A stretch of DNA of 64,000 nucleotides from CAKZKT01 sp034434235. Lineage in GTDB: Bacteria; Chloroflexota; Anaerolineae; CG2-30-64-16. Positions 26,911-34,849 of this stretch are shown here, piece by piece. Within the stretch, counting starts at the first letter, position 1. Every line of letters begins with the position of its first letter. The notes beneath the pieces were generated by a model. It made no database searches and was not told where the DNA came from. It was given only the letters and a program-made list of their open reading frames with translations. Location: NCBI GenBank assembly GCA_034434235.1, contig DAOTZV010000098.1, forward strand, positions 1 to 64,000, read 5' to 3'. Both the position numbers and the translations under genes were made by a program.

Positions 26911-29604
26911 ATGTCCGTCGAGTCCGCGTTGCAGGCGCTTCGGTTCGATCCGCGCTTCATGCGCCATGTCGGTCGCTGGGTGCATGTGCCGGCTCGCGCG
27001 GCGCGCTTCGCGGCCTTCCCGGCCGGGTTGGATCATCGCCTGGTCGAGGCGCTGGCGGCGCGCGGGGTGCACCAGCTCTACGCACACCAGGCCGAGGCGG
27101 TGGCCGCCGGCCTGCGGGGCGAGCATGTCGCCGTCGTGACGCCGGCCGCCAGCGGCAAGACGCTGTGCTACAACCTGCCCGTCCTTCAGCGCCTCCTGGC
27201 CGATCCCGCCGCGCGCGCCCTCTATCTCTATCCCACGAAGGCGCTGGCGCACGATCAGTTGGCCGGATTGCGCGAGCTGGCCGATCTGACCGTGGCGCAC
27301 GCGGGCAACTTGCGCCGCAGATCCGAGCTGATCTGCGCGACCTATGACGGCGACACCCCTTCCGCGCAGCGGAGCAAGATACGCGATACGGCCCGGATCC
27401 TCCTCTCGAATCCCGACATGCTCCACGCCGGCATCCTGCCGCAGCATCCGCGCTGGGCCGCCTTCTTCGCCAACCTGACCGCGGTCGTGATTGACGAGAT
27501 GCACGTCTATCGCGGGGTGTTCGGCTCGCACGTGGCGAACGTGTTGCGCCGCCTGCGCCGCATCTGTCGCTTCTACGGCAGCGACCCGCGCTTCTACCTG
27601 GCATCGGCCACCATTGCCAATCCCCAGGAGCTGGCCGAGCGCCTGGTCGAAGCGCCGGTCACCGTGATCGGCCCGGAACGCGACGCCGCGCCGCAGGGCG
27701 AAAGGACGATCCTCTTCTACAACCCGCCCCTGCTCGACCCGGCGCTGGGGATCCGCCGCAGCGCCGGCCTGGAGGCCGCCGAGCTGGCCGCGCACTTCGT
27801 GCGGCACGACGCGCAGACCATCGTCTTCGGCCGCGCCCGTCTGACGGCCGAGCTGATCCTGACGTACCTGCGCCAGCAGCTCGCCGGCCGCGACGCCGCC
27901 CCACAGGAGTTCGGCGGTCTCGCGGCCACCGACGTGCAGCGCGCGATCCGTGGCTATCGCAGCGGCTACCTGCCGGCCGAACGCCGCGCCATCGAGGCGG
28001 GATTGCGCGATGGCACGGTGCGCGCGGTCGTGGCCACCAACGCCCTGGAACTGGGGATTGACATCGGCCAGATGGCCGCGGCGCTCCTGGCCGGCTATCC
28101 GGGCACGATTGCCGCCGCGCGGCAGCAGATGGGCCGCGCCGGCCGACGCCAGGGGGCGGCCGCGGCCGTGCTCGTCGCGGCGGCCGATCCGCTCGATCAA
28201 TACCTGATCGCCCATCCGGAATACCTGCTCGAGCGGACGCCCGAACACGCCCGCCTCAATCCCGACAACGCGGTGATCCTGGCCGGCCATCTGGCGTGCG
28301 CCGCGGCCGAGCTGCCGTTCGAAGCCGGCGAGGAGTTCGGCCGGGCCGGCGTCGGGTTGGGGCCCGATGGCCTGGCGCGGCTGCTGGACGAGCTGGTGGA
28401 GGCGGGCAAGCTCTACCGCGCAGGCGGCCGCTACTTTTGGGCCGGGCCCGGTGCGCCCGCGGCTGCCATCAGCCTGCGCAGCAGTGCGGCCGAACGGGTC
28501 ATCATCCAGGCGCCGGATCCCGCGGGCAAGCCCCAGGTGCTCGGCGAGATCGAACGCACCGCGGCCCCTCTGTTCGTCTACGAGGGGGCCATCTACTTGC
28601 ACGAAGGGACGAGCTACCTGGTCGAGCGCCTGGATTGGCCGGCCGGCATCGCGTACGTCCGGCCCCTCGAGGCCGATTTCTACACCCGCCCTGTGGTCGG
28701 CGAAGGGGTCGAGGTGTTGGCCGTCCACGCGACGATGCACTTCGGCGCTCCGGCGGCCGATGAAGACAACGAGGCTTTCCGATGTTCGTGGGGCCGCGTT
28801 CGCGTCGCGCGGCAGGTGACCGGCTACCGGATCATGCGCCGGGGAACCAACGAGGTGTTGGGCTTCGGCGCCGTGGACCTGCCCGAACATGCCTTCGAGA
28901 CGGAAGGGTGTTGGCTGGAGCTTGCGGCCGATCTGGTGGAACAGCTTCGGCTGGAAGGGCGGTGGCTCTCGGATCCCAACGATTACGGCCCGAACTGGGC
29001 CCAGCAGCGCGCGGCCGCTCGCGCCCGCGATGGCTTTCGATGCCAGGGTTGCGGCGCGCTGGAAGTCCCCGGTCGCCAGCACGATGTCCATCATCGCATC
29101 CCGTTGCGTGCGTTCGTCGCCGATCCCCACCTGCGCGGCGGCCTGCCGCCGGAACGCGCCTGGGAAGCGGCCAACGTGCTGGAGAACCTGGTGACGTTGT
29201 GTCCGGCGTGCCATCGCCGGGCCGAGACGGCCGTGCGCCTGCGCTCGGGGTTGGGCGCTGCGGCTGCGGCGCTCCTCGGCGTCGCGCCGATCTTCCTGAT
29301 GTGCGATCCGGCCGATCTGGGCATGGTTGTCGAGCCGCAGGCGCCCGCGAGCGGCTTGCCCGCCATCACGATCTTCGAGCAGACGGCCGGCGGCATCGGC
29401 TATGCCGAACAGTTGTATCGCCTGATGCCCCAGGCGCTGGCGGCCGCGCTCGACCTGGTGCGCGGTTGTCCTTGCGAGCACGGTTGTCCGGGGTGCGTGG
29501 GCCCGACGCCGGAGCACGACTACATGCCGGACGCCAAAGCCCTGGCCCGCGCGCTTCTGGAAAGAATCGCTTCGGTTTCACCTTGCCAATCGTCGCAGCC
29601 GTGA
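26911..29604 (+). CDS. MrfA-like DEAD/DEAH helicase with embedded HNH domain
   Basis: An 897-residue superfamily 2 helicase. The ATPase core has Walker A TPAASGKTLCYN (about residue 80), DEMHVYRGVFGSH (about 195), and later SATIANP, ALELGIDIGQMAA and QQMGRAGRR. The C-terminal part resembles the DUF1998/MZB region of the mitomycin-repair helicase MrfA and ends in a four-Cys cluster, RGCPCEHGCPGCV. Between these parts, residues about 706-772 form a complete HNH-like module: C711xxC, HDVHHRIPL (His727-His728), Asn755/Asn759, C764PACH768. The second helicase at 50790 lacks this insert. ATG 26911 fits the -10 box at +7; ATG 26905 overlaps the expected start of transcription. Confidence 0.9.
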   Translation: MSVESALQALRFDPRFMRHVGRWVHVPARAARFAAFPAGLDHRLVEALAARGVHQLYAHQAEAVAAGLRGEHVAVVTPAASGKTLCYNLPVLQRLLADPAARALYLYPTKALAHDQLAGLRELADLTVAHAGNLRRRSELICATYDGDTPSAQRSKIRDTARILLSNPDMLHAGILPQHPRWAAFFANLTAVVIDEMHVYRGVFGSHVANVLRRLRRICRFYGSDPRFYLASATIANPQELAERLVEAPVTVIGPERDAAPQGERTILFYNPPLLDPALGIRRSAGLEAAELAAHFVRHDAQTIVFGRARLTAELILTYLRQQLAGRDAAPQEFGGLAATDVQRAIRGYRSGYLPAERRAIEAGLRDGTVRAVVATNALELGIDIGQMAAALLAGYPGTIAAARQQMGRAGRRQGAAAAVLVAAADPLDQYLIAHPEYLLERTPEHARLNPDNAVILAGHLACAAAELPFEAGEEFGRAGVGLGPDGLARLLDELVEAGKLYRAGGRYFWAGPGAPAAAISLRSSAAERVIIQAPDPAGKPQVLGEIERTAAPLFVYEGAIYLHEGTSYLVERLDWPAGIAYVRPLEADFYTRPVVGEGVEVLAVHATMHFGAPAADEDNEAFRCSWGRVRVARQVTGYRIMRRGTNEVLGFGAVDLPEHAFETEGCWLELAADLVEQLRLEGRWLSDPNDYGPNWAQQRAAARARDGFRCQGCGALEVPGRQHDVHHRIPLRAFVADPHLRGGLPPERAWEAANVLENLVTLCPACHRRAETAVRLRSGLGAAAAALLGVAPIFLMCDPADLGMVVEPQAPASGLPAITIFEQTAGGIGYAEQLYRLMPQALAAALDLVRGCPCEHGCPGCVGPTPEHDYMPDAKALARALLERIASVSPCQSSQP

Positions 29605-29610
29605 TATAAT
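29583..29610 (+). promoter_or_regulatory. Promoter of the putative sphingolipid operon
   Basis: TTGCCA (29583-29588), 16 nt, TATAAT (29605-29610), overlapping the helicase stop codon. The leader is about 120 nt and GC-rich, with a GGGGCGCC...GGCGCCCC-like imperfect hairpin. Confidence 0.75.
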
Positions 29611-29739
29611 GGTTATGTGTGTCTGCACACAACCTCCTGTCGCGTTCACAATCGGTGGCTTTGCGGAGGGGCGCCTGGCCGGGCACCCCTGCTCCGCCCC
29701 GAAAGCCGACGGTGGCATCCCAATCGCAGCAAGAGGGTC

Positions 29740-30579
29740 ATGGATTTTCACCAACAGGTCGCGCTGGTGACCGGCGGATCGAGCGGCATCGGCCTGGCAA
29801 CGGCCAGGCTGCTGGCGGCGCGCGGGGCCAGGGTGTGGCTGGTGGCTCGCAACCCGGAGCGGCTGCGGGCCGCGCTGGCCGAGGTCGAGGCGGCAACCGG
29901 CGATGATGCCGGCCGACACGGCGCCATCCCGGCCGACGTCGCCGATCCCGCGCAGGCGGCCGGTGCCGTGCGGGCAGTGGCGGCCGCGGCCGGCGCGCCG
30001 ACCATCATCGTTAACTCGGCCGGGATCGTCCTCCCCGGTTACGTTGAAGCGTTGACGCCTGACGCCTTTCGGGCCCAGATCGAGGTCAACTACCTGGGAG
30101 CGGTTTACGTCATCCAGGCGGCTTTGCCCGCGCTGCTCGAGCGCGGGGCCGGCCACATCGTCAACGTGTGCTCGGCGGCCGGGTTCCTGGGCATGTTCGG
30201 CTACGCGGCCTATGCCGGCTCGAAGTTCGCCCTGCGCGGCTATTCCGATGTGTTGCGCGCCGAGCTGAAGCCGCGCGGGATCCATGTGGCCATCGCCTTC
30301 CCGCCCGATACCGATACCCCGCAACTGGCCTATGACCGACAGGTTCGGCCTGCCGAAATAGACCGGATCATCGGCGGCCGGGCGCAGGTGCTGTCGGCCG
30401 AGGCGGTGGCGCGGGCCATTGTGGACGGCATCGAGCGCCGACGCTACATCATCACCCCAGGATTGGACACGACTTTGGCTTTTTGGTTGAGCTGTGTCTT
30501 GGGGCCGCTGCAATATCCGATCATGGACCTTCTCGTTGCGCGCGCCTTGCGCCAGACGGGACGGTTGAAAGCGCGATAA
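29740..30579 (+). CDS. 3-ketosphinganine reductase-like SDR (KDSR type)
   Basis: A 279-residue classical SDR. The cofactor motif is GGSSGIGLATARLLAARG, the active site includes Asn-Ser-Ala-Gly, and YAGSK supplies Tyr and Lys. The segment FALRGYSDVLRAELKPRGI followed by AFPPDTDTPQL closely resembles the eukaryotic 3-ketodihydrosphingosine reductase signature PPDTDTPG. A hydrophobic C-terminal stretch (LAFWLSCVLGPLQYPIMDLL) could anchor it to the membrane, as in KDSR. It should reduce 3-ketosphinganine made by the operon's serine palmitoyltransferase homologue. It is 13 bp ahead of the GNAT-like gene. A generic fatty-acid SDR remains possible. Confidence 0.8.
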   Translation: MDFHQQVALVTGGSSGIGLATARLLAARGARVWLVARNPERLRAALAEVEAATGDDAGRHGAIPADVADPAQAAGAVRAVAAAAGAPTIIVNSAGIVLPGYVEALTPDAFRAQIEVNYLGAVYVIQAALPALLERGAGHIVNVCSAAGFLGMFGYAAYAGSKFALRGYSDVLRAELKPRGIHVAIAFPPDTDTPQLAYDRQVRPAEIDRIIGGRAQVLSAEAVARAIVDGIERRRYIITPGLDTTLAFWLSCVLGPLQYPIMDLLVARALRQTGRLKAR

Positions 30580-30592
30580 GGAGGCAGAGATC

Positions 30593-31732
30593 ATGAGCGC
30601 GGGGATCGTCATCGAACCGGTGACCGATGCCAGAGGTATTTTGACCTTCGTGAAGTTCCCCTTCAAGCTGTACAGGGGCGATCCCAACTGGGTGCCGCCC
30701 TTCATCGAGGAACGCCGCGACTTTTTCGATCCCAAGAAGAACCCGTTCTATCAGCACGCCCGCTATCAGCTTTTCCTGGCGCGGCGGGGCGGCGAGCTGG
30801 TCGGCACGATCGGCGCGGTCATCAACGATAACCACAACGCCTTTCACAACGAACAGGTGGGCGCGTTCGGCTTCTTCGAGTGCATCAACGATCAGGCCGT
30901 GGCCGATGCCCTGTTCGAGGCGGCCGAAGATTGGGTGCGCGGCCAGGGGATGAAGGCGATCCGCGGGCCGCTCAACTTCTCGACCAACGACGAATGCGGC
31001 ACCCTGATCGAGGGCTTTCACGAGCCGCCGATGGTCATGATGACCTACAACCCGCGCTACTATCCGGCCCTGATCGAGGGACACGGCTACACCAAGGCCA
31101 TGGACCTGTTCGCCTGGATCATCGAGGATATCCCCGAGCGGTTGCCCTATGCACCGCAAAAGCTGGTGCATGTGGCAGAGAAAGCGGCCCAGAAGGAAGG
31201 GATCCGGCTGCGCGAGATAGATCGCAAGCACCTGGATCGGGACATTGACCTCATCAAGCAGATCTACAATCAGGCCTGGGAGAGGAACTGGGGCTTCGTG
31301 CCGCTGACCGACGCGGAGATAGACCATCTGGTGAAGGCCTTGTTGCCGGTGGCCGACATGCGCCTGGTGCTCCTGGCCGAGACGGAGGACGGTCGGCCCG
31401 TCGGCGTCTCGCTCACCTTGCCCGATCTGCATCAGGCGTTGAAGCGCGCCGGCGGCGGCCACATGTACCCGTTCGGCCTCCTGAAGTTCCTCTGGTATCG
31501 GCGCAAGATCAACCAGGCGCGGCTGCTCATCATGGGCGTCATCGAACAGTACCGGGGCCGCGGGGTGGATGCCTATTTTTACCTCACCACGGCGCGCAAG
31601 GCGGCCGAGTGCGGCTACAGGCGGCTCGAAGGCTCGTGGATCCTGGAGACCAACACGATGATGAACCGCATCATCGAGCGCCTGGGCGGCGTGAAGTATA
31701 AGACCTATCGCATCTACGAGAAGCCGCTATGA
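30593..31732 (+). CDS. GNAT-like acyltransferase, candidate bacterial ceramide synthase
   Basis: A 379-residue protein with a GNAT-like fold spread over two parts. The N-terminal segment (FVKFPFKLYRGDPNWVPPF, then RRDFFDPKKNPFY) and NEQVGAFGFFEC are typical of a family of large GNAT-like proteins; the later segment LLIMGVIEQYRGRGVDAYFY carries an acyl-CoA-binding-like QYRGRG. In Caulobacter a GNAT-family enzyme (bCerS) N-acylates the sphingoid base. Operon position between an SDR and a reductase/SPT pair suggests the same job here, using an acyl donor. AAGGAGG precedes ATG 30593. The stop overlaps the next start (ATGA). Function is inferred mostly from context. Confidence 0.68.
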   Translation: MSAGIVIEPVTDARGILTFVKFPFKLYRGDPNWVPPFIEERRDFFDPKKNPFYQHARYQLFLARRGGELVGTIGAVINDNHNAFHNEQVGAFGFFECINDQAVADALFEAAEDWVRGQGMKAIRGPLNFSTNDECGTLIEGFHEPPMVMMTYNPRYYPALIEGHGYTKAMDLFAWIIEDIPERLPYAPQKLVHVAEKAAQKEGIRLREIDRKHLDRDIDLIKQIYNQAWERNWGFVPLTDAEIDHLVKALLPVADMRLVLLAETEDGRPVGVSLTLPDLHQALKRAGGGHMYPFGLLKFLWYRRKINQARLLIMGVIEQYRGRGVDAYFYLTTARKAAECGYRRLEGSWILETNTMMNRIIERLGGVKYKTYRIYEKPL

Positions 31733-32712
31733 AAGTACTGGTCACCGGCGGAACCGGATTCGTCGGCTCGCAACTGGTCGCGGCGCTCGTGTGCCGGGGC
31801 GATCGGGTGCGGGTGTTGCGCCGCGCCAGCTCCGACCTGATCGCGCTCCAGGAGATCCCCGACGTCGAACACGTCATCGGCGATATCCTGGATCCGGCCG
31901 CGGTGGCCCGCGCCGTGGCCGGCTGCGATCTGGTCTTCCACGTGGCCGCGCTCTCCTCCTACTGGCGGGCCCAGCGCGAGGCGGTGTACCGGATCAACGT
32001 GGAAGGCACGCGCATCGTGATGGAGGCTTGCCTGGCGGCGCGCGTGCCGCGGGTGGTGTTCACGTCGTCCGTGGCGGCCATCGGCATGCGTCCCGACGGC
32101 CGGCCCGCGGACGAGACCACGGCGTTCGATCCCATCAGCGCGCGGCTGGCCTATGGCGACAGCAAGCACCGGGCCGAGGCCGTGGTGGCCGGCCTGGTCC
32201 GCCAGGGATTGGACGCGGTGATCGTCAACCCGGCCGCGGTGTTCGGCCCCGGGGATCATCATCTGATCTCGGGAAGCATGATCGTGGAATACGCCCGACG
32301 TTCGCTGCCGGCCGTGCCGCCCGGCGGATTGTGCGTGGCCGATGTGGATGCGGTCGTGGCCGGGCACCTGGCAGCCGCCGAACGCGGTCGCACCGGCGAG
32401 CGTTACATCCTGGGCGGCGAGAACCTGTCTTTGCGCCAGATCGCGGAGATCATCTGCGGGGTGGTGGGCCGGCGGCCGCCGCGCTGGACGATCCCTCGCT
32501 GGGTGTTGCCGGTCGCGGCGCGCGGGGTGGATGCTTTCAACCGGATCAACCCGCGGCCGCCGCTCGTCAGCGGCGATCAGATCCGGTTGAGCGCGTACCG
32601 GCTCTTCTTCGATTCCGGCAAGGCCGTGCGCGAGCTGGGCTATCCCCTGTTGCCGTTCCGCGGCGCGGTGGAACGGGCTTATGCCTGGTACAAGGAACAC
32701 GGCTATATCTAG
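31729..32712 (+). CDS. Extended SDR, candidate ceramide reductase (CerR-like)
   Basis: A 327-residue extended SDR of the dihydroflavonol-reductase-like group. The NAD(P) motif is GGTGFVGSQLVAAL, followed by DLVFHVAALSSYW, FTSSVAAIGM and a YGDSK active-site pair. The C-terminus reads YPLLPFRGAVERAYAWY, usual for this group. In Caulobacter a related epimerase-like protein (CerR) reduces the 3-keto group of the N-acylated base. Here it coexists with a KDSR-like SDR, so the division of labour is unclear. It might also modify the head group or act on another polyprenyl or steroid-like substrate. It overlaps the preceding stop by 4 bp. Confidence 0.72.
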   Translation: MKVLVTGGTGFVGSQLVAALVCRGDRVRVLRRASSDLIALQEIPDVEHVIGDILDPAAVARAVAGCDLVFHVAALSSYWRAQREAVYRINVEGTRIVMEACLAARVPRVVFTSSVAAIGMRPDGRPADETTAFDPISARLAYGDSKHRAEAVVAGLVRQGLDAVIVNPAAVFGPGDHHLISGSMIVEYARRSLPAVPPGGLCVADVDAVVAGHLAAAERGRTGERYILGGENLSLRQIAEIICGVVGRRPPRWTIPRWVLPVAARGVDAFNRINPRPPLVSGDQIRLSAYRLFFDSGKAVRELGYPLLPFRGAVERAYAWYKEHGYI

Positions 32713-32732
32713 AAATCATGGAGGGTTTTCCT

Positions 32733-33911
32733 GTGGATCTTTTCGATAAATGCTATCAGTTCACCGAGGCCAAAGCCGCTATCGCGGCCGGCATCTACCC
32801 CTACTTCCTGCCGTTGACCGGCAACGAGGGGACCGAGGCCATCTTCGGCAACAAGCGGCTCATCATGTGCGGCTCGAACAATTATCTGGGGTTGACGGTG
32901 GACCCGCGCGTGCGCCAGGCCGCCATAGAGGCGATCGAGAAGTTCGGCACCAGTTGCACCGGCTCGCGCTTCCTCAACGGCAACCTGGAGTTCCACGAAC
33001 AGCTCGAGCGCGAGCTGGCCGAGTTCGTCGGCAAGGAGGCCGCGCTGGTCTTTTCCACCGGCATGCAGGTCAACCTGGGCACGATCAGCGCGCTGGTCGG
33101 CCGCGGGGATTACGTCATCCTGGACAAGGAGGACCACGCCAGCATCGTGGACGGCGCGCTGCTCAGCCTCGGCGAGGTCAAACGCTTTGCGCACAACGAC
33201 CTGGACGACCTGGAGCGCCTCCTCAAGCGCCTGCCGGCCGACAAGGGCAAGCTGGTGGTGGTAGATGGCGTCTTTTCGATGGGCGGCGACCTGGCCCCGC
33301 TCGACGAGCTGGTGCCGCTCTGCAAGAAGTACGGCGCGCGGCTGATGGTGGACGACGCGCACGGCATCGGCGTGACGGGCGGCGGTCGCGGCACGGCCTG
33401 GCAGTTCGGCGTGACCGAAGGGGTGGATCTGATCATGTCCACCTTCTCGAAGTCGTTTGCGTCGCTGGGCGGCTTCGTGGCCGGCGACGAGCCGGTCATC
33501 CACTACATCAAGCATCACGCCCGCTCGCTCCTCTTCAGCGCCAGCATCCCGCCTTCTAACGCGGCCGCGGCCCTGGCCGCGCTCAAGATCATGCGCGAGG
33601 AACCGGAACGGGTGAAGCGGCTGAACGAGATCGGGGATTACATGCGCGCCGGCTTCAAGCGCCTGGGCTTCAACATCGGCAATTCGGTCACGCCGATCAT
33701 TCCGATCATCATCGGCGACCGGATGCGCACGGTGATGGTGTGGCACGCGCTGTTCCAGGCGGGCGTGTTCGTCAATCCGGTCTTGACGCCGGCCGTGCCC
33801 CCCGGCATGGATCTGTTGCGCACCAGCTACATGGCAACCCACACCGACGAGCAACTGGACAGGGTCCTGGCCGTCTTCGAGCAGGTGGGGAAGCAGATGG
33901 GGTTGATCTAG
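32733..33911 (+). CDS. spt: Serine palmitoyltransferase-like AOS enzyme
   Basis: A 392-residue PLP enzyme of the alpha-oxoamine synthase family. CGSNNYLGLTVDP, FGTSCTGSRFLNGNLEFHEQ, VDDAHGIGVTGGGRGT and the PLP-lysine segment MSTFSKSFASLGGFVAGDE match bacterial serine palmitoyltransferases better than 8-amino-7-oxononanoate synthase. It would condense serine with a fatty acyl thioester to 3-ketosphinganine. GTG 32733 is preferred over ATG 32718 because GGAGGG lies 7 nt before it and nothing suitable precedes the ATG. It ends the four-gene operon. No biotin genes are nearby. Confidence 0.85.
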   Translation: MDLFDKCYQFTEAKAAIAAGIYPYFLPLTGNEGTEAIFGNKRLIMCGSNNYLGLTVDPRVRQAAIEAIEKFGTSCTGSRFLNGNLEFHEQLERELAEFVGKEAALVFSTGMQVNLGTISALVGRGDYVILDKEDHASIVDGALLSLGEVKRFAHNDLDDLERLLKRLPADKGKLVVVDGVFSMGGDLAPLDELVPLCKKYGARLMVDDAHGIGVTGGGRGTAWQFGVTEGVDLIMSTFSKSFASLGGFVAGDEPVIHYIKHHARSLLFSASIPPSNAAAALAALKIMREEPERVKRLNEIGDYMRAGFKRLGFNIGNSVTPIIPIIIGDRMRTVMVWHALFQAGVFVNPVLTPAVPPGMDLLRTSYMATHTDEQLDRVLAVFEQVGKQMGLI

Positions 33912-33914
33912 GCT

Positions 33915-33975
33915 GAGGTTAAGGCTAAGGGGGAGGTTGGAAGATTATCTCTTCCTCTCCCTCAACCTTAACCTC
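33915..33975. repeat. Inverted repeat after spt
   Basis: GAGGTTAAGG (33915-33924) and its complement (33966-33975), with further partial pairing inside (GGGGGAGG / CCTCTCCC). It could be a weak transcription end; there is no T tract. Confidence 0.55.
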
Positions 33976-33987
33976 AACCCTCGTGGT

Positions 33988-34052
33988 CGCCAGCCCGCTT
34001 CAGCGGGCGTTGCCCGGGTAGCACGGGCACTTTATGCCCGTGCGGCGTTCGA
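33988..34052. repeat. 65-bp dispersed repeat, copy 1
   Basis: Two hairpins in series: CAGCCCGCTT / AGCGGGC, then GCACGGGCA-CTTTAT-TGCCCGTGC (one pair shared). A second copy with a handful of differences lies at 41078-41142. Reading one frame gives GHKVPVLPGQRPLKRAG, a peptide from the repeat and not a gene. Confidence 0.88.
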
Positions 34053-34107
34053 TCGCGCAGCCAGGCATCGGAGGGTTTCCTGTCGCCGCGCGGCGCATGC
34101 TCAGCTC

Positions 34108-34818
34108 TTATCGCGTCGTCTTGTTGCGTCGGAAGTCCACGAATCGGTAGCCGACCCCGCGCTCGGTGAGAATATAACGCGGGTTGTCTGCATCCGGCTC
34201 GATCTTCTTGCGCAGATAGTTGATGTAGGTGCGCAAGAGCTGCATGTCGTCTCGATATTCGGGCCCCCACACTTTCGTGAGCAGGCTCTCCTGCGGCACG
34301 ATCCAGCCGGCGTTCTCCACCAGGTAGAGCAACAGGCGATGTTCGGTCGGCCGCAGCTTGATGCGCTCTCCGCGCACGATCACCTCGCGGCGCGGGAAGT
34401 CTATCGCCAGGTCCTCGTCGATCACCAGCGGCTCGTCGGCCTGAGCTTTGGTCGGCTCCATCCGCCGGAGCACCGCGCGGATGCGGCTGACCAGCTCGCG
34501 CGGACTGAACGGCTTGGTGACGTAATCGTCCGCGCCCAGGTCGAGGCCGCGGATGCGATCCTCTTCGTCCCCCTTCACGGTGAGCATGATCACCGGCACC
34601 GACGACGTCCGGCGAATGCGTTCCAACGTCTCGAACCCGTCCAGGTCGGGCATCATTACGTCGAGCAGCACCAGGTCGGGCATGTCTTCGCGCACGCGCT
34701 CCAGGGCCACCAGCCCGTTCTCGGCCTCCAGCACGTCGAACCCCTCCAGCTCGAGGTTCATGCGCACGAAGCGGCGCATGCGCGCTTCGTCGTCCACCAC
34801 CAGGATGCGTTTTCTCAT
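34108..34818 (-). CDS. OmpR-family response regulator
   Basis: A 236-residue two-component regulator. The receiver domain has the acidic pair Asp9-Asp10, phospho-acceptor Asp53 (LVLLDVMMPD), Thr in MLTVKG and Lys in YVTKPF. The C-terminal winged helix is of the OmpR/PhoB type (LRPTEHRLLLYLVENAG, then LLRTYINYLRKKIE, then TERGVGYRF). It follows the histidine kinase gene after 31 bp on the same strand, so the two form a pair. The regulated genes are unknown; the neighbouring sortase or sphingolipid operons are candidates by position only. Confidence 0.93.
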   Translation of the reverse strand: MRKRILVVDDEARMRRFVRMNLELEGFDVLEAENGLVALERVREDMPDLVLLDVMMPDLDGFETLERIRRTSSVPVIMLTVKGDEEDRIRGLDLGADDYVTKPFSPRELVSRIRAVLRRMEPTKAQADEPLVIDEDLAIDFPRREVIVRGERIKLRPTEHRLLLYLVENAGWIVPQESLLTKVWGPEYRDDMQLLRTYINYLRKKIEPDADNPRYILTERGVGYRFVDFRRNKTTR

Positions 34819-34849
34819 ACTTCACCTTCGTCGTGCATATCGGCTGCTG

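Noticed and set aside
26860..29517. An 885-codon minus-strand frame opposite the HNH helicase
   Set aside because: No motif, Arg/Gly/His-rich; a shadow of the helicase gene.
32733..33911. 8-amino-7-oxononanoate synthase or 2-amino-3-ketobutyrate ligase
   Set aside because: The Lys region and the GTSCTGSRFLNG segment fit serine palmitoyltransferases better, and the neighbours are lipid-type, not biotin or threonine genes. Not fully excluded.
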